This document shows positions 24,522 through 34,738 of a DNA stretch of 61,522 bases, in pieces. The position numbers were made by a program, and so were the translations under genes. The notes under the pieces were generated by a model. The model was given only the letters and a program-made list of their open reading frames with translations, did not search any database and had not been told where the DNA came from. The stretch's first letter is position 1; each line of letters begins with the position of its first letter. The DNA is taken from the NCBI GenBank assembly GCA_021779535.1, contig JAJYAM010000008.1:1-61522 (forward strand), in the 5' to 3' direction. The DNA comes from Pseudomonadota bacterium. GTDB lineage: Bacteria > Pseudomonadota > Gammaproteobacteria > Steroidobacterales > Steroidobacteraceae.

Positions 24522-25245
24522 CGTCGTTCGCAGCGACCTGCGCGGAGGTGCGCCCGAAACGACGTTCGCGGCCCGCGTAGAACTCGAACGCGGCCGTGAG
24601 CTCCGCGGAAGAGAACTCCGGCCAGAGCACGTCGCTGAAGTAGAGCTCCGTATACGCGAGATTCCACAGCAGGAAATTGCTGATCCGGCGTTCGCCGCCG
24701 GTGCGGATCAACAGCTCCGGGTCCGGCACGCCCGCGAGCGCGAGATGCGCGCCGATCACCTGGTCGTCGATCTCGTCCGGGCGGCGGGTGCCCGCGGCGA
24801 CCTCGGCCGCGATGCTGCGGCAGGCCTGCGCGAGGTCCCAGCGGCCGCCGTACGCGACCGCGACGATCAGGTCGAGCCCCGGGTTGGCCTCGGTGAGCGT
24901 CTCGCCCGCCCGCATCCGCGCGCGCAGCTCCGCGCCGAGCCGTTCGCGCTCGCCGATGAACCGCACCCGCACCCGGTTGCGATGCAGCGACTCGATCTCT
25001 TGATCCAGCGCGTCGAGGAACAGCTTCATCAGCATCCCGACCTCCTCGGGCGGGCGCCGCCAGTTCTCGCTGCTGAACGCGAACAGGGTCAGGTGCCGGA
25101 CGCCGCGCGCGTCGCACTCCTCGACCACGCGGCGCACGATCTTGAGGCTCGCCCGATGGCCCGCGGGCCGCGGCAGCCCGCGCGCGCGCGCCCAGCGGCC
25201 GTTGCCGTCCATGATGATCGCGACGTGCTGCGGCGTGTCGGACAT
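24514..25245 (-). CDS. uppS: Undecaprenyl diphosphate synthase
   Basis: 243 residues from ATG 25245; a TTG at 25275 would add ten residues of unconserved sequence and is less likely. Cis-prenyltransferase that makes the C55 lipid carrier for peptidoglycan and O-antigen. The catalytic Asp is in IIMDGNGRWA, then GHRASLKIV, FAFSSENW, VAVAYGGRWDL and the C-terminal IRTGGERRISNFLLWNLAY. It uses isoprenoid units from the ispDF/dxr pathway in the same cluster. Confidence 0.97.
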   Translation of the reverse strand: MSDTPQHVAIIMDGNGRWARARGLPRPAGHRASLKIVRRVVEECDARGVRHLTLFAFSSENWRRPPEEVGMLMKLFLDALDQEIESLHRNRVRVRFIGERERLGAELRARMRAGETLTEANPGLDLIVAVAYGGRWDLAQACRSIAAEVAAGTRRPDEIDDQVIGAHLALAGVPDPELLIRTGGERRISNFLLWNLAYTELYFSDVLWPEFSSAELTAAFEFYAGRERRFGRTSAQVAANDDA

Positions 25246-25282
25246 GGCGGATCGAGCGGTCGGGAGCCTTCGCAACGCGGGC

Positions 25283-25840
25283 TCAGACCTGCATCAGCTC
25301 CTTCTCTTTGTCGCTCATCGCCTGATCGATCTCGGCGACGAACTTGTCGGTGAGCTTCTGCACCTCGTCCTGCGCACGGCGCTCGTCGTCCTGCGCGATC
25401 AGCTTCTCCTTCAGCATCTCCTTGATCTCGGTGTTCACCTCGCGGCGCACGTTGCGAACCGCGACGCGCGCGTTCTCGGCCTCGGCGCGCACGACCTTGG
25501 TCACGTCACGACGCCGTTCCTCGGTGAGCGCCGGCATCGCGATCCGGATCGTCTGGCCGGCGGTGTTCGGCGTGAGCCCGAGATCGGCCTTGTAGATCGC
25601 CTTCTCGATCACCGACACCATCGCCTTCTCCCACGGCGTCACGGTCAGCGTGCGCGCATCCTCGGTCGCGACGTTCGCGACCTGGTTCAGCGGCATCTCC
25701 GAGCCGTAGTAGTCGACCTTGATGTGCTCGATCAGGCTCGTGTGGGCGCGGCCGGTCCGCAGTTTCTTCAACTGGTCCCGGAACGTGACGACGCACTTCT
25801 GCATCCGTTGCGTCGCGTCCTTCTTGACGTCATCCAGCAT
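25283..25840 (-). CDS. frr: Ribosome recycling factor
   Basis: 185 residues, the same as E. coli RRF. With EF-G it splits post-termination ribosomes. Conserved elements: [47 protein letters not shown] and the C-terminal helix with [13 protein letters not shown] strong GAGGAG Shine-Dalgarno precedes ATG 25840, placed within the last codons of pyrH (11-bp overlap). Confidence 0.98.
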   Translation of the reverse strand: MLDDVKKDATQRMQKCVVTFRDQLKKLRTGRAHTSLIEHIKVDYYGSEMPLNQVANVATEDARTLTVTPWEKAMVSVIEKAIYKADLGLTPNTAGQTIRIAMPALTEERRRDVTKVVRAEAENARVAVRNVRREVNTEIKEMLKEKLIAQDDERRAQDEVQKLTDKFVAEIDQAMSDKEKELMQV

Positions 25841-26585
25841 CGTTCTCTCCTCGAATTCTCGCGCACACGACCGTGCCGACGTCCTCGCCCTGCACGATGC
25901 GCACCAGGTCGCCGGGCTCGAACAGGTTGAAGATCCGCAGCGGCAGGTCGTTCTCCCGGCACATCACGATCGCGGTCGCGTCCATCACGTTCAGCCGGTC
26001 GGCGAGCACCTGGTCGTAGGTCAGGCACGCGTAGCGCCGCGCGTTCGGGTTCTGCATCGGATCGGAGTCGTAGACGCCGTTCACCTTGGTCGCCTTGAGC
26101 AGCACGTCCGCGTCGATCTCGATCGCGCGCAGGCTCGCCGCGGTATCGGTCGTGAAGAACGGGTTGCCGGTGCCGGCGGCGAAGATCACCACCCGCCCCT
26201 TCTCGAGGTGGCGCACCGCGCGCCGGCGGATGTAGTCCTCGCAGACCTCGTTGATCCGGATCGCCGACATCACCCGCGCGTACACGCCGAGGCTCTCGAG
26301 CGCGTCCTGCATCGCGAGCGCGTTGATCACGGTCGCGAGCATTCCCATGTGGTCGCCGGTCACCCGGTCCATCCCCGAGCGCGCGAGCCCGGCGCCGCGG
26401 AAGATGTTGCCGCCGCCGATCACGACCGCGACCTGGACGCCCATCTGCCCGAGGTCGCGGATCTCCCCGGCGATGCGCTTCAGTATCACCGGGTCGATAC
26501 CGTAGTCCTCCCGGCCGAGCAACGCCTCGCCGGAGAGCTTCACGAGGATCCTGCGGTAACGCGCCGAAGCGGTCTGGGTAGTCAT
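25830..26585 (-). CDS. pyrH: UMP kinase
   Basis: 251 residues (E. coli 241). Hexameric kinase making UDP, feeding pyrG. Signatures [57 protein letters not shown] and the C-terminal half of the kinase fold, [15 protein letters not shown]. The tsf-pyrH gap (112 bp) holds a hairpin and a minus-strand TATAGT at 26602-26597, only 11 nt before the ATG, so pyrH may have its own promoter with a very short leader. Confidence 0.97.
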   Translation of the reverse strand: MTTQTASARYRRILVKLSGEALLGREDYGIDPVILKRIAGEIRDLGQMGVQVAVVIGGGNIFRGAGLARSGMDRVTGDHMGMLATVINALAMQDALESLGVYARVMSAIRINEVCEDYIRRRAVRHLEKGRVVIFAAGTGNPFFTTDTAASLRAIEIDADVLLKATKVNGVYDSDPMQNPNARRYACLTYDQVLADRLNVMDATAIVMCRENDLPLRIFNLFEPGDLVRIVQGEDVGTVVCARIRGENDAG

Positions 26586-26611
26586 GTCAGGGCCCTACTA
26601 TACCGAGAAGC

Positions 26612-26634
26612 GCGGCGCCGAACGCGGGCGCCGC
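26612..26634 (-). terminator. Hairpin between tsf and pyrH
   Basis: Perfect 8-bp GC stem (gcggcgcc / ggcgccgc) with a 7-nt loop, 63 nt after the tsf stop on the minus strand. There is no T-run after it, so it could be an attenuator, an mRNA-stability element or a factor-assisted terminator. In E. coli the rpsB-tsf unit is also largely separated from pyrH. Confidence 0.35.
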
Positions 26635-26697
26635 TCCGTCGGGTCCAACCACGGGCCCGCCGCCCGTCCGGCGCGGCGAGCCCGGCCGCCCAGGGAG

Positions 26698-27573
26698 CTA
26701 CTTCGACTGGGCCGCGACCTGCGCCATGACCTCGCCGACGAAATCGTCCTGCTTCTTCTCGATGCCCGCTCCGACCTCGAAGCGGCGGAACTCGATCACG
26801 GTCGCGCCGGCCTTCTTCAGCAGCGCCTCGACGGTCACGTCCGGATCCTTCACGAACGGCTGGCCGAGCAGCGTGATCTCGGCGAGGTACTTGCGCAGCC
26901 GGCCCTCGACCATCTTCGCGACGATCTCCGGCGGCTTCTTCTCGCCCTTGGTCTGCTCGACCAGGATCGCCCGTTCCCGCTCGAGCACGTCGGCCGGGAC
27001 GCTCGCGGCATCGAGGTAGGCCGGGTTGATCGCCGCGACGTGCATCGCGAGATCCTTCGCGAGCTCCTCCGACCCGCCGCGCAGGCTCACGAGCGCGCCG
27101 ATCCGCGTGCCGTGCAGGTACGCGCCGAGCGCGGTCGGCGCCGCGAGGCGCACGACGCGCCGCACGGTGAGGTTCTCGCCGATCTTCGCGACCAGCGCGC
27201 GCCGCCGCCCCTCGACGGTCGTGCCGTCGATCGGCAGCGCGAGCAGCGCCGCGAGATCCGCCGGCGCGTGCGCGAGCGCGAGCTGCGCGAGTTCGCGCGC
27301 GAACCCCTGGAACTCTTCGCCGCGGGCGACGAAGTCGGTCTCCGAATTCACCTCGAGGAGCACCGCGTCGAGACCCTGGCGCGCGATCGCGACGGTGCCC
27401 TCGGCGGCGACGCGTTGCGCCTTCTTGTCGGCCTTCGCGAGGCCGGACTTGCGCATCAGCTCCGCGGCCGCGTCGAGGTCGCCGCCGGTCTCGACGAGCG
27501 CCTTCTTGCACTCCATCATCCCGGCGCCGGTACGTTCACGCAGCTGCTTGACGGCTTCGGCTGTCACGTTCAT
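26698..27573 (-). CDS. tsf: Elongation factor Ts
   Basis: 291 residues (E. coli 283), nucleotide exchange factor for EF-Tu. N-terminal signatures [19 protein letters not shown] and [13 protein letters not shown] with the EF-Tu contact [18 protein letters not shown] segment (here [17 protein letters not shown]), followed by the core and dimerisation domains ending in a C-terminal [14 protein letters not shown]. 21 bp after rpsB, as in nearly all bacteria. Confidence 0.98.
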   Translation of the reverse strand: MNVTAEAVKQLRERTGAGMMECKKALVETGGDLDAAAELMRKSGLAKADKKAQRVAAEGTVAIARQGLDAVLLEVNSETDFVARGEEFQGFARELAQLALAHAPADLAALLALPIDGTTVEGRRRALVAKIGENLTVRRVVRLAAPTALGAYLHGTRIGALVSLRGGSEELAKDLAMHVAAINPAYLDAASVPADVLERERAILVEQTKGEKKPPEIVAKMVEGRLRKYLAEITLLGQPFVKDPDVTVEALLKKAGATVIEFRRFEVGAGIEKKQDDFVGEVMAQVAAQSK

Positions 27574-27594
27574 CGATGAGCCTCCGAAGCCGGT

Positions 27595-28629
27595 TCAGGC
27601 GTTGCGCGCCGGCGGGCGGCGGGTCGGCGTACGGCGGCGCGGCGCGCTCGCCGGACGGCTCTCGGTGCTCGGTGCCGCACCGGCGACGGCCTCGACCTCG
27701 TCGGGCTCCACTTCCTCGTCCGCGACCACGACCGCCGTGGCGCTCGGGACGACCGTGACCGGCACCTTGCGCCGGGGCGGGGGCTTGCGGCCGCCGCGGC
27801 CGGCGCCGGGGCCACCGCGACCACCGCCGGCACCGGGGCCGCCGCGGCCACCGCCGGCTCCGCCGCGACGCGGCGCGCTGCGCTTCTTCGGGTTGCCTTC
27901 CTCGTCGAGTTCGACGAAATCGTCCTCGCCGACCGGCACTTCCGGCAGCGCGGCCTTGCCCTCGAGGACCGCGTCGGCGATCCCGGTGGTGTACAGCGTG
28001 ATCGCCCGCATCGCATCGTCGTTGCCGGGGATCACGTAGTCGATCCCTTCGGGCGAGCAGTTCGTGTCGACGACCGCGACCACCGGAATCCCGAGCTTCT
28101 TCGCCTCGCTGACCGCGATCTCCTCGTGACCGACGTCGATCACGAACAGCGCGTCCGGGAGCGAGGTCATCTCGCGGATCCCGCCGAGGCTGCGCAGGAG
28201 CTTGTCCATCTCCCGGCGCAACATCTGCGCTTCCTTCTTGCCGCGCCGATCGAGCGCGCCGCTTTGCGCCATCTCGTCGAGCTCGTTCAGCCGCTTGATC
28301 GACTGGCGGATCGTCTTGAAGTTCGTCAGCATGCCGCCGAGCCAACGCTGGTTCACGTACGGCTGACCGCAGCGCACCGCCTCCTTCTGCATCGAATCGC
28401 GCGCCGAGCGCTTGGTGCCGACGAACAGCACCTTGCCGCCCTCGGAGGCGACGTTCTTGATGAACCCGGCCGCGGCGACGTAGAGCGGCTGGGTCTTCTC
28501 GAGGTTGATGATGTGGATCTTGTTCCGCTCGCCGAAGATGAAGGGAGCCATCTTCGGGTTCCAGAAGCGGGTTTGGTGCCCGAAATGCACCCCCGCCTCC
28601 AGCATCTGTCGCATGGACACGCTGGTCAT
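27595..28629 (-). CDS. rpsB: Small ribosomal subunit protein uS2 with long C-terminal extension
   Basis: 344 residues, against 241 in E. coli. Residues 1-230 are a normal S2 ([51 protein letters not shown]). From about 245 there is an extra 100 residues: a basic RGG-like block (254-281), an acidic patch (about 303-314) and an Arg/Pro tail (325-344). The ATG at 28629 is chosen because it aligns with E. coli MATVSM and gives a 9-nt spacing from AAGGAG; another ATG at 28635 lies too close (3 nt). First gene of rpsB-tsf, with a long leader. Confidence 0.97.
   Translation of the reverse strand: MTSVSMRQMLEAGVHFGHQTRFWNPKMAPFIFGERNKIHIINLEKTQPLYVAAAGFIKNVASEGGKVLFVGTKRSARDSMQKEAVRCGQPYVNQRWLGGMLTNFKTIRQSIKRLNELDEMAQSGALDRRGKKEAQMLRREMDKLLRSLGGIREMTSLPDALFVIDVGHEEIAVSEAKKLGIPVVAVVDTNCSPEGIDYVIPGNDDAMRAITLYTTGIADAVLEGKAALPEVPVGEDDFVELDEEGNPKKRSAPRRGGAGGGRGGPGAGGGRGGPGAGRGGRKPPPRRKVPVTVVPSATAVVVADEEVEPDEVEAVAGAAPSTESRPASAPRRRTPTRRPPARNA
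27787..27870 (-). repeat. Gly/Arg (RGG-like) repeat block in rpsB
   Basis: Encodes residues 254-281 of S2, where GGGRGGPGA occurs twice in tandem and is followed by GRGGRK. The DNA is a 27-bp imperfect direct repeat, so the block could expand or shrink by slippage. Confidence 0.7.
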
Positions 28630-28778
28630 CGTCATCGTCTCCTTGTCGGGTTTAGCCTCCGCGCATCCCCGTCGGCAACCCGGTGCGGCGCATCGAGGTC
28701 CGGCACCCTGGCGGGCGCTCGGCGACTGATGGGATCCGCCCCGGGCACCCGGCCGATGGTGTCGACGCGCGTGTGGGG

Positions 28779-28827
28779 TTGTTAAAAAAAGCCGCTCTTT
28801 ATACCATGAACCCCGAAATAAACCCAA
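28779..28827. promoter_or_regulatory. Divergent promoter region of rpsB and map
   Basis: The most AT-rich spot of the neighbourhood. Minus strand: TTGGGT (28827-28822), 18-bp spacer, TATAAA (28803-28798), giving an rpsB transcript from near 28790 with a leader of about 160 nt. Plus strand: TTGTTA (28779-28784), 15-bp spacer, TATACC (28800-28805), for map. The two -10 elements overlap by four bases. The long rpsB leader fits the autoregulated leader known for E. coli rpsB, but no fold was verified. Confidence 0.5.
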
Positions 28828-28844
28828 GCGTTGCGCGGCGAGCC

Positions 28845-29648
28845 ATGAACGTGTCGATCAAGACCCCGGCGGAGCAGGCGAAGATGCGCGAGGCCGCGCG
28901 CCTCACCGCGCGCGTGCTCGACATGATCGAGCCGTACGTGCGCCCCGGGGTGACGACCGAGGAGCTCGACCGCCGTTGCCACGACTTCATCGTCGGGGAG
29001 CTCGGGTCGATCCCGGCGAACGTGAACTACCGCGGGTTCCCGAAGACGATCTGCGCGTCGGTGAACCACGTCGTGTGCCACGGGATCCCGGCCGAGAAGC
29101 CGCTGAAGAACGGCGACATCGTCAACATCGACGTCGCGGTGATCCACGACGGTTTCCACGGCGACACCAGCCGGATGTACTTCGCGGGCGAGCCCTCGGT
29201 GCTCGCGCGCCGCTTGACCGCGGTGTGCCACGAGGCGATGTGGCGCGGGATCCGCACGGTGCGCCCCGGCGCCCGGCTCGGCGACATCGGCCATGCGATC
29301 CAGGGTTACGTCGAAGCGAACCGCTTCTCGGTCGTTCGCGAGTACTGCGGGCACGGGATCGGCCGGGTATACCACGAGGATCCCCAGGTGTTGCACTACG
29401 GGCAGCCCGACACCGGGCTCACGCTCGAGCCCGGGATGATCTTCACGATCGAACCGATGATCAATGCGGGGCGGCGCGAGGTGCGCGTGCTGCCGGACGG
29501 CTGGACCGTGGTCACCAAGGACCGGTCGCTGTCGGCGCAATGGGAGCACACGGTCCTCGTGACCGAGACCGGCGTCGAAGTCCTCACGCTCGGCGCCGCG
29601 GCGCTCGCGACCGCCGCGGTGCGCGAGGCGGCGGCCACGGCGACGTGA
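28845..29648 (+). CDS. map: Methionine aminopeptidase type I
   Basis: 267 residues, removes the initiator Met from new proteins. Metal and substrate residues are in [58 protein letters not shown] and [14 protein letters not shown] 28845 aligns with E. coli MAISIKTP (here MNVSIKTP); an ATG at 28806 lies within the apparent -10 and is rejected. E. coli Map is 264. Its stop overlaps glnD (GTGA), forming map-glnD-dapD. Confidence 0.97.
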   Translation: MNVSIKTPAEQAKMREAARLTARVLDMIEPYVRPGVTTEELDRRCHDFIVGELGSIPANVNYRGFPKTICASVNHVVCHGIPAEKPLKNGDIVNIDVAVIHDGFHGDTSRMYFAGEPSVLARRLTAVCHEAMWRGIRTVRPGARLGDIGHAIQGYVEANRFSVVREYCGHGIGRVYHEDPQVLHYGQPDTGLTLEPGMIFTIEPMINAGRREVRVLPDGWTVVTKDRSLSAQWEHTVLVTETGVEVLTLGAAALATAAVREAAATAT

Positions 29649-32317
29649 GCGCACCCGACCGATCCGCCGCCAGCGCCGACTGGCCGTACCTGCGAATCGC
29701 CGCCGAGACCCTCGACCACGAACACTTCTCCGCCGCGGCGTTCCGCGAGGTCCTCGACCGCGGCGGCGAGCTGCTGCGCGAGCGGTTCGCGGCCGACGAG
29801 GACGTCGCCGAGCTCGTGCGCGATCGCGCGCAGCTGGTCGACATCGCGCTGCGCGCGGCCTGGGCACGCCACGCCGGAAGCTTCGGCGCCGAGCTCGGCC
29901 TGGTCGCGGTCGGCGGCTATGGCCGCGGCGAGCTGCACCCCTGCTCCGACATCGACGTGATGGTGCTGCTGCCGAAGGGCGGCTCGGGCGACTGGCAGCC
30001 GCGGATCGAGAGCTTCCTCGCCGCGCTCTGGGACATGGGGCTCGAGGTCGGGCACAGCGTGCGCACGATCGACGACTGCCAGCGCGAGAGCCTCGCCGAC
30101 ATCAGCGTCGCGACGACGCTGTTCGAGGCGCGGCTGCTCGCGGGACCGGAACCGCTGTTCGCGGGGATGCGGCGCGCGCTCGCGCCGGATCGGCTCTGGT
30201 CGTCCGCGGAGTTCTTCGAGGCGAAGGTGCGCGAGCAGACCGAGCGCCACCACCGCTACTTCGACACCGCCTACAACCTCGAGCCGAACGTGAAGGCGAG
30301 CCCCGGGGGGCTGCGCGACGTACAGACGATCGGCTGGGTCGCGAAGCGGCACTTCGGCACCGACACGCTCTACGAGCTGGTCGCGCACGGCTTCCTGACC
30401 CGCGCCGAGCTCGACAAGCTCCTCGCCGGCCAGAGCTTCCTGTGGAAGGTGCGCTTCGGCCTGCACATGCTGACCGGCCGGCGCGAGGACCGGCTGCTGT
30501 TCGACTACCAGATTAAATTGGCGAAGCTGTTCGGCTACGAGGACGCGACGTTCACGCTCGCGGTCGAGCAGCTGATGCAGAAGTACTACCGCACGGTGAT
30601 GGACCTCAGCCTGCTGAACGAGATGCTGCTGCAGCTGTTCCGCGAGGCGATCCTCACCCGCAGCGCCTCGCCGGTGCCGATCAACGCGCGCTTCCAGGTC
30701 CGCAACGACTACCTCGAGGTCACGCGGCCGGACGTGTTCACCCGCTACCCGTCCGCGCTGCTCGAGATGTTCGCGCTCCTCGAACGCAATCCGCAGGTGC
30801 GCGGCGTGCGCGCCGAGACGATCCGGCTCGTCGGGATGCACGCGAGCCTGATCGACGAGGAGTTCCGCCAGAACCCGCGCCACCACCGGCTGTTCATGGA
30901 GATCCTGAGCGCGCCGGCCGGCGTCACGCACGAGCTGCGGCGGATGAACCTGTACGGGGTCCTCGGCCGCTACATCCCCGCGTTCGGCCGCATCGTCGGG
31001 CGGATGCAGTACGACCTGTTCCACGCGTACACGGTCGACGCGCACACGCTGTTCGTGGTCAGCAATCTGCGCCGCCTCGCGATGCCGAAGTACAACCACG
31101 AATTCCCCGGCTTGAGCCAGCTCATGCAGTCGCTCCCGCGCGCGGAGCTCGCCTACCTCGCGGCGCTGTTCCACGACATCGCGAAGGGCCGCGGCGGCGA
31201 CCACTCCGAGCTCGGCGCGGTCGACGCCGAGGCGTTCTGCCTCGAGCAGGGCCTCGGGCGCTACGAGGCCCGGCTGGTCGCATGGCTCGTGAAGCACCAC
31301 CTGATGCTGTCGATCACCGCGCAGAAGAAGGACATCGGCGACCCCGAGGTGATCCGCGAGTTCGCGGGCCGGGTCGGCGACCAGACGCACCTCGACTACC
31401 TGTACGTGCTCACCGTCGCCGACGTGCGCGGGACCAACCCGAAGGCCTGGAATGCGTGGAAGGCGCGGCTGTTCGAGGAGATCTACGAACGCACCAAGGA
31501 GGCGCTGCGGCGCGGCCTCGAGAAGCCGATCGACCAGGAGGAGCTGATCCGCGAGATCCAGGCGTCGGCGCGCGCGCGGCTGCAGGCGCTCGACCCGGAA
31601 CGGCTCGAGCGCGTCTGGTCGCAGTGGACCGATGCGTACTACCTGCGCTTCTCACCCGAGGAGATCGCGTGGCACACCGCGCTCCTCGCCGAGCGCCACC
31701 CGCAGGAGGACGCGCCGCTGGTCGCGATCCGCCAGCTCGCCGAGCGCGGCGGCGCCGCGGTGCTCACCTACGCGCCACGGCGCCTGTACAGCTTCGCGCG
31801 CACGACCGCGGTGCTCGACCAGTTGGGCCTGAACGTGGTCGACGCGCGGCTGATCCTGAGCGCGAACGGCTTCAGCCTCGAGACCTACGTCGTGCTGGAG
31901 GACAGCGGCGCGCTGATCACCGATCCGGAGCGGATCCGCGACATCGAGCGGGCGCTGTGGCGGAGCCTGCGCGACCCGCAGGACGCGGCGGTGACCGTGA
32001 CCCGGCGCGCGCCGCGCCAGGTGCGCATGTTCAGCACGCCGACGCAGGTGAACTTCAGCCTCGACGAGCGCAACGGCCGCACGATCCTCGAGCTCGTCGC
32101 CGCCGACCGCCCGGGGCTGCTGTCCGACGTCGGCAAGGTGTTCAAGGCCGAAGGCATCGCGATCGACGGCGCGAGGATCATGACGGTCGGCGAGCGCGCC
32201 GAGGACGTGTTCTACATCAACGACGCCGACGGGCGGCCGCTCGCGGCCGCGACCAGCGAACGCGTCCGGGAGGCGCTGGTGAGCGCACTCGATCGTCGGG
32301 AGGGCGTCCGTGGCTGA
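29645..32317 (+). CDS. glnD: Bifunctional uridylyltransferase/uridylyl-removing enzyme GlnD
   Basis: 890 residues from GTG 29645, exactly the E. coli length. It senses glutamine and adds or removes UMP on PII proteins (GlnB/GlnK). The nucleotidyltransferase motif [18 protein letters not shown] is at about 87-104; the HD domain ([20 protein letters not shown]) lies near 500-520 and removes UMP; two ACT domains follow (about 700-780 and 810-890), the last with [18 protein letters not shown]. It overlaps map by 4 bp and dapD by 8 bp, as tight as in E. coli map-glnD-dapD. Confidence 0.98.
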   Translation: MSAPDRSAASADWPYLRIAAETLDHEHFSAAAFREVLDRGGELLRERFAADEDVAELVRDRAQLVDIALRAAWARHAGSFGAELGLVAVGGYGRGELHPCSDIDVMVLLPKGGSGDWQPRIESFLAALWDMGLEVGHSVRTIDDCQRESLADISVATTLFEARLLAGPEPLFAGMRRALAPDRLWSSAEFFEAKVREQTERHHRYFDTAYNLEPNVKASPGGLRDVQTIGWVAKRHFGTDTLYELVAHGFLTRAELDKLLAGQSFLWKVRFGLHMLTGRREDRLLFDYQIKLAKLFGYEDATFTLAVEQLMQKYYRTVMDLSLLNEMLLQLFREAILTRSASPVPINARFQVRNDYLEVTRPDVFTRYPSALLEMFALLERNPQVRGVRAETIRLVGMHASLIDEEFRQNPRHHRLFMEILSAPAGVTHELRRMNLYGVLGRYIPAFGRIVGRMQYDLFHAYTVDAHTLFVVSNLRRLAMPKYNHEFPGLSQLMQSLPRAELAYLAALFHDIAKGRGGDHSELGAVDAEAFCLEQGLGRYEARLVAWLVKHHLMLSITAQKKDIGDPEVIREFAGRVGDQTHLDYLYVLTVADVRGTNPKAWNAWKARLFEEIYERTKEALRRGLEKPIDQEELIREIQASARARLQALDPERLERVWSQWTDAYYLRFSPEEIAWHTALLAERHPQEDAPLVAIRQLAERGGAAVLTYAPRRLYSFARTTAVLDQLGLNVVDARLILSANGFSLETYVVLEDSGALITDPERIRDIERALWRSLRDPQDAAVTVTRRAPRQVRMFSTPTQVNFSLDERNGRTILELVAADRPGLLSDVGKVFKAEGIAIDGARIMTVGERAEDVFYINDADGRPLAAATSERVREALVSALDRREGVRG

Positions 32318-33173
32318 GTCCGTGAATCCGCCGATCCCCCCCGATCCGCACGCCGCGCTGCGCACCGCGATCGAGCGCGCGTTCGACGCGCGCGCGACCT
32401 TGAGTGCCCGCGACGCGCCGGCCGAGGCGCGCGAGGCGGTTCGGACCGCGCTCGAGCTGCTCGACCGCGGCGCGCTGCGCGTCGCCGAGCCGGGCGCGGG
32501 CGGCTGGCGGGTCCACGAGTGGCTCAAGAAGGCGGTGCTGCTGTCGTTCCGGCTCGCGGACAACGCGCCGATCGAGGCCGGTGCGCTGCGCTTCTACGAC
32601 AAGGTGCCGCTGAAGTTCGGCGGCTGGGACGAGGCGCGGTTCGCGGCCGCGGGCGTGCGCGTCGTGCCGCCGGCGACGGTGCGGCGCGGCGCCTACGTCG
32701 CGCCGAACGTCGTGCTGATGCCGAGCTACGTGAACATCGGCGCGTACGTCGACGCCGGCACGATGGTCGACACCTGGGCGACGGTCGGCTCCTGCGCGCA
32801 GATCGGGCGCAACGTGCACCTGTCCGGGGGCGTCGGCATCGGCGGGGTCCTCGAGCCGCTCCAGGCGAGCCCGACGATCGTCGAGGACGACTGCTTCATC
32901 GGCGCGCGCTCGGAGATCGTCGAGGGCGTCGTCGTCGAGGCCGGCTCGGTGATCTCGATGGGGGTGTACCTCGGCGCCAGTACCCGGATCTACGACCGCG
33001 AGACCGGCCGGATCCACGTCGGCCGCGTGCCCGCCGGATCGGTCGTCGTTCCCGGGTCACTGCCCTCGCCGGACGGCCGGTATGCGCTCTACTGCGCGGT
33101 GATCGTGAAGCGCGTCGACGCGCAGACCCGGGCCAAGACCTCGATCAACGAGCTGCTGCGCAACCTCGACTGA
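32310..33173 (+). CDS. dapD: Tetrahydrodipicolinate N-succinyltransferase
   Basis: 287 residues from GTG 32310 (E. coli 274). It adds succinyl-CoA to tetrahydrodipicolinate in lysine and diaminopimelate synthesis; dapE in this window removes the succinyl group two steps later. The N-terminal helical domain ends near 110; hexapeptide beta-helix repeats run from about 125 to 245 ([54 protein letters not shown]). Last gene of the plus-strand unit, ending at the hairpin at 33177. Confidence 0.97.
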   Translation: MAESVNPPIPPDPHAALRTAIERAFDARATLSARDAPAEAREAVRTALELLDRGALRVAEPGAGGWRVHEWLKKAVLLSFRLADNAPIEAGALRFYDKVPLKFGGWDEARFAAAGVRVVPPATVRRGAYVAPNVVLMPSYVNIGAYVDAGTMVDTWATVGSCAQIGRNVHLSGGVGIGGVLEPLQASPTIVEDDCFIGARSEIVEGVVVEAGSVISMGVYLGASTRIYDRETGRIHVGRVPAGSVVVPGSLPSPDGRYALYCAVIVKRVDAQTRAKTSINELLRNLD

Positions 33174-33176
33174 CGC

Positions 33177-33203
33177 GCGCCGGCGGCGCCGCGCCGCCGG
33201 CGC
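33177..33203. terminator. Perfect GC hairpin between convergent dapD and phoU
   Basis: A 12-bp perfect inverted repeat (gcgccggcggcg / cgccgccggcgc) with a 3-nt loop fills almost the whole 30-bp gap between the dapD stop (33173) and the phoU stop (33204). The symmetry makes it usable from both directions. No T-run follows on either strand, so it is not a textbook intrinsic terminator. Confidence 0.6.
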
Positions 33204-33881
33204 TCAGGGCTCGCCGCGGTGCGCCGCGCCGAGCTCGCCACTCGCGACGAAGCGCGCTTCCTCGGCGACGTTGGTCGCGTGATCCGCGATCCGCTCCAGG
33301 CTCTTCGCGATGCTGATCAGCCGCACGCCGATGTCGACCCAGCCGGTCTCGCCGCGCATCCTCGCGAGCAGGTCCGACAGGAATTCCTTGTAGAAGCGGT
33401 CGAGCTCGGCGTCGTCCGCCCAGGCCTGCGGCGCCTGGGTCGCATCGGCGCGGGCGTACGCGTCGAGCGCGCGCTGCAGGATCCCGCGCGCCTGGTTGCC
33501 GATCCACGACAGGCGGCCGCGCACCTCGGTCGGCAGATCGCCCGGGATCCGGCCGAGCTCCTTCGCGATCCGCTTCACGTGATCGCCGCTGCGCTCCAGC
33601 TCCAGCGCGGCCAGCTGGCTCGCGAGCACCGTCCGCAGGTCCCGCGCCATCGGCTGCAGCCGCGCGAGCAGGCTCACGACCCGTTCCTCGATCCCCGCCT
33701 GGCTCGCGTCGACCTCGGCGTCGCGCGCGGCGATCGGCGCGAGCGCGGCCGCATCGCCCCGGCCGAGCGCCTCGAGCAGCCGGCCGAGCTGATCGACCAC
33801 GAGACCGCCCATCGCCGCGACCGCGACCGCGAGCTCGGCGAGCTCCCGGTCCAGCGCACTCAAGGTGTGCGGCGTGCTCAT
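33204..33881 (-). CDS. phoU: PhoU-family phosphate regulator, copy 1 (pst-linked)
   Basis: 225 residues, all helical. Two repeats of the PhoU three-helix bundle carry the metal-binding consensus: [17 protein letters not shown] near 91-107 and [17 protein letters not shown] near 194-210 (E/D-R-x-x-D-H type). PhoU links the Pst transporter to the sensor PhoR and restrains phosphate uptake. It overlaps the pstB stop by ATGA, the normal end of a pst operon. It is clearly a different protein from the PhoU at 39438-40169. Confidence 0.93.
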   Translation of the reverse strand: MSTPHTLSALDRELAELAVAVAAMGGLVVDQLGRLLEALGRGDAAALAPIAARDAEVDASQAGIEERVVSLLARLQPMARDLRTVLASQLAALELERSGDHVKRIAKELGRIPGDLPTEVRGRLSWIGNQARGILQRALDAYARADATQAPQAWADDAELDRFYKEFLSDLLARMRGETGWVDIGVRLISIAKSLERIADHATNVAEEARFVASGELGAAHRGEP

Positions 33882-34738
33882 CCGAAGCGCCCCGTGATGT
33901 AGTCCTCGGTGCGCGACTCGCGCGGCGCGGTGAAGATCCTGCGCGTCTGGTCGAACTCGATGAGCTCGCCGAGATACATGAACGCGGTGTAGTCGGACGC
34001 GCGCGCGGCCTGTTGCATGTTGTGGGTCACGATCACGACCGTGTACTCGGATTTCAGCTGGTAGATCAGCTCCTCGATCTTCGCGGTCGAGATCGGATCG
34101 AGCGCCGAGCACGGCTCGTCGAGCAGCAGCACCTCGGGCCGCACCGCGATCGTGCGCGCGATGCACAGGCGCTGCTGCTGGCCGCCGGAGAGCGAGGTGC
34201 CGAGCGCCGTCAGCTTGTCCTTGACCTCGTCCCAGAGCGCCGCCTGCCGCAGGCACCCCTCGACCCGCGCATCGAGCTCGGTGCGCGAGAGCTTCTCGTA
34301 CAGGCGGATCCCGAAAGCGATGTTGTCGTAGATCGACATCGGGAACGGGGTCGGCTTCTGGAACACCATCCCGATCTTCGAGCGGATCCGCGCGACGTTG
34401 GTCTTCGAGTGCAGGATGTTCTCCCCGTCCAGCAGCACCTCGCCTTCGGCGCGCTGGTCGTGATAGAGCTCGAACATCCGGTTGAAGGTGCGCAGCAGCG
34501 TCGACTTGCCGCAGCCCGACGGACCGATGAACGCGGTCACGCGCCGCTCCGGGACCTCGAGCGAGATGTCCTTCAGCGCCCGGGACTTGCCGTAGTAGAA
34601 GTTCAGGTTCCGCACCGCGATCTTCGCGACGATCGGCTCGGGCGGGTCGGCCGCGATCGCAGCGCCGCCCCGCTTGGCCGGCGGATCGGCGGAACTCGCG
34701 CTGCCCGGGACGGGCGGCATCGCATCGGCTGGCATCAT
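33878..34738 (-). CDS. pstB: Phosphate ABC transporter ATP-binding protein
   Basis: 286 residues. Walker [13 protein letters not shown] signature [12 protein letters not shown], Walker [14 protein letters not shown] and the H-loop VIVTHNM are all intact. It powers PstSCAB high-affinity phosphate import at the inner membrane. ATG 34738 overlaps the pstA stop; the first 38 or so residues are an unconserved Pro/Ala/Ser-rich extension before [11 protein letters not shown], so a later start is conceivable but no better codon is seen. Confidence 0.97.
   Translation of the reverse strand: MMPADAMPPVPGSASSADPPAKRGGAAIAADPPEPIVAKIAVRNLNFYYGKSRALKDISLEVPERRVTAFIGPSGCGKSTLLRTFNRMFELYHDQRAEGEVLLDGENILHSKTNVARIRSKIGMVFQKPTPFPMSIYDNIAFGIRLYEKLSRTELDARVEGCLRQAALWDEVKDKLTALGTSLSGGQQQRLCIARTIAVRPEVLLLDEPCSALDPISTAKIEELIYQLKSEYTVVIVTHNMQQAARASDYTAFMYLGELIEFDQTRRIFTAPRESRTEDYITGRFG

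Noticed and set aside
27787..27870. rpsB repeat block as a CRISPR-like or mobile repeat
   Set aside because: It is in frame, protein-coding and imperfect, with no spacers.
28781..28800. Run of seven A/T next to a GC stretch (28784-28794) as an intrinsic terminator
   Set aside because: No stem of useful length precedes the T-run on the minus strand, and the place is between divergent genes where a promoter is expected.
28976..29644. glnD extended upstream to 1113 codons
   Set aside because: Upstream part lies in map in another frame; GTG 29645 gives exactly the E. coli length of 890.
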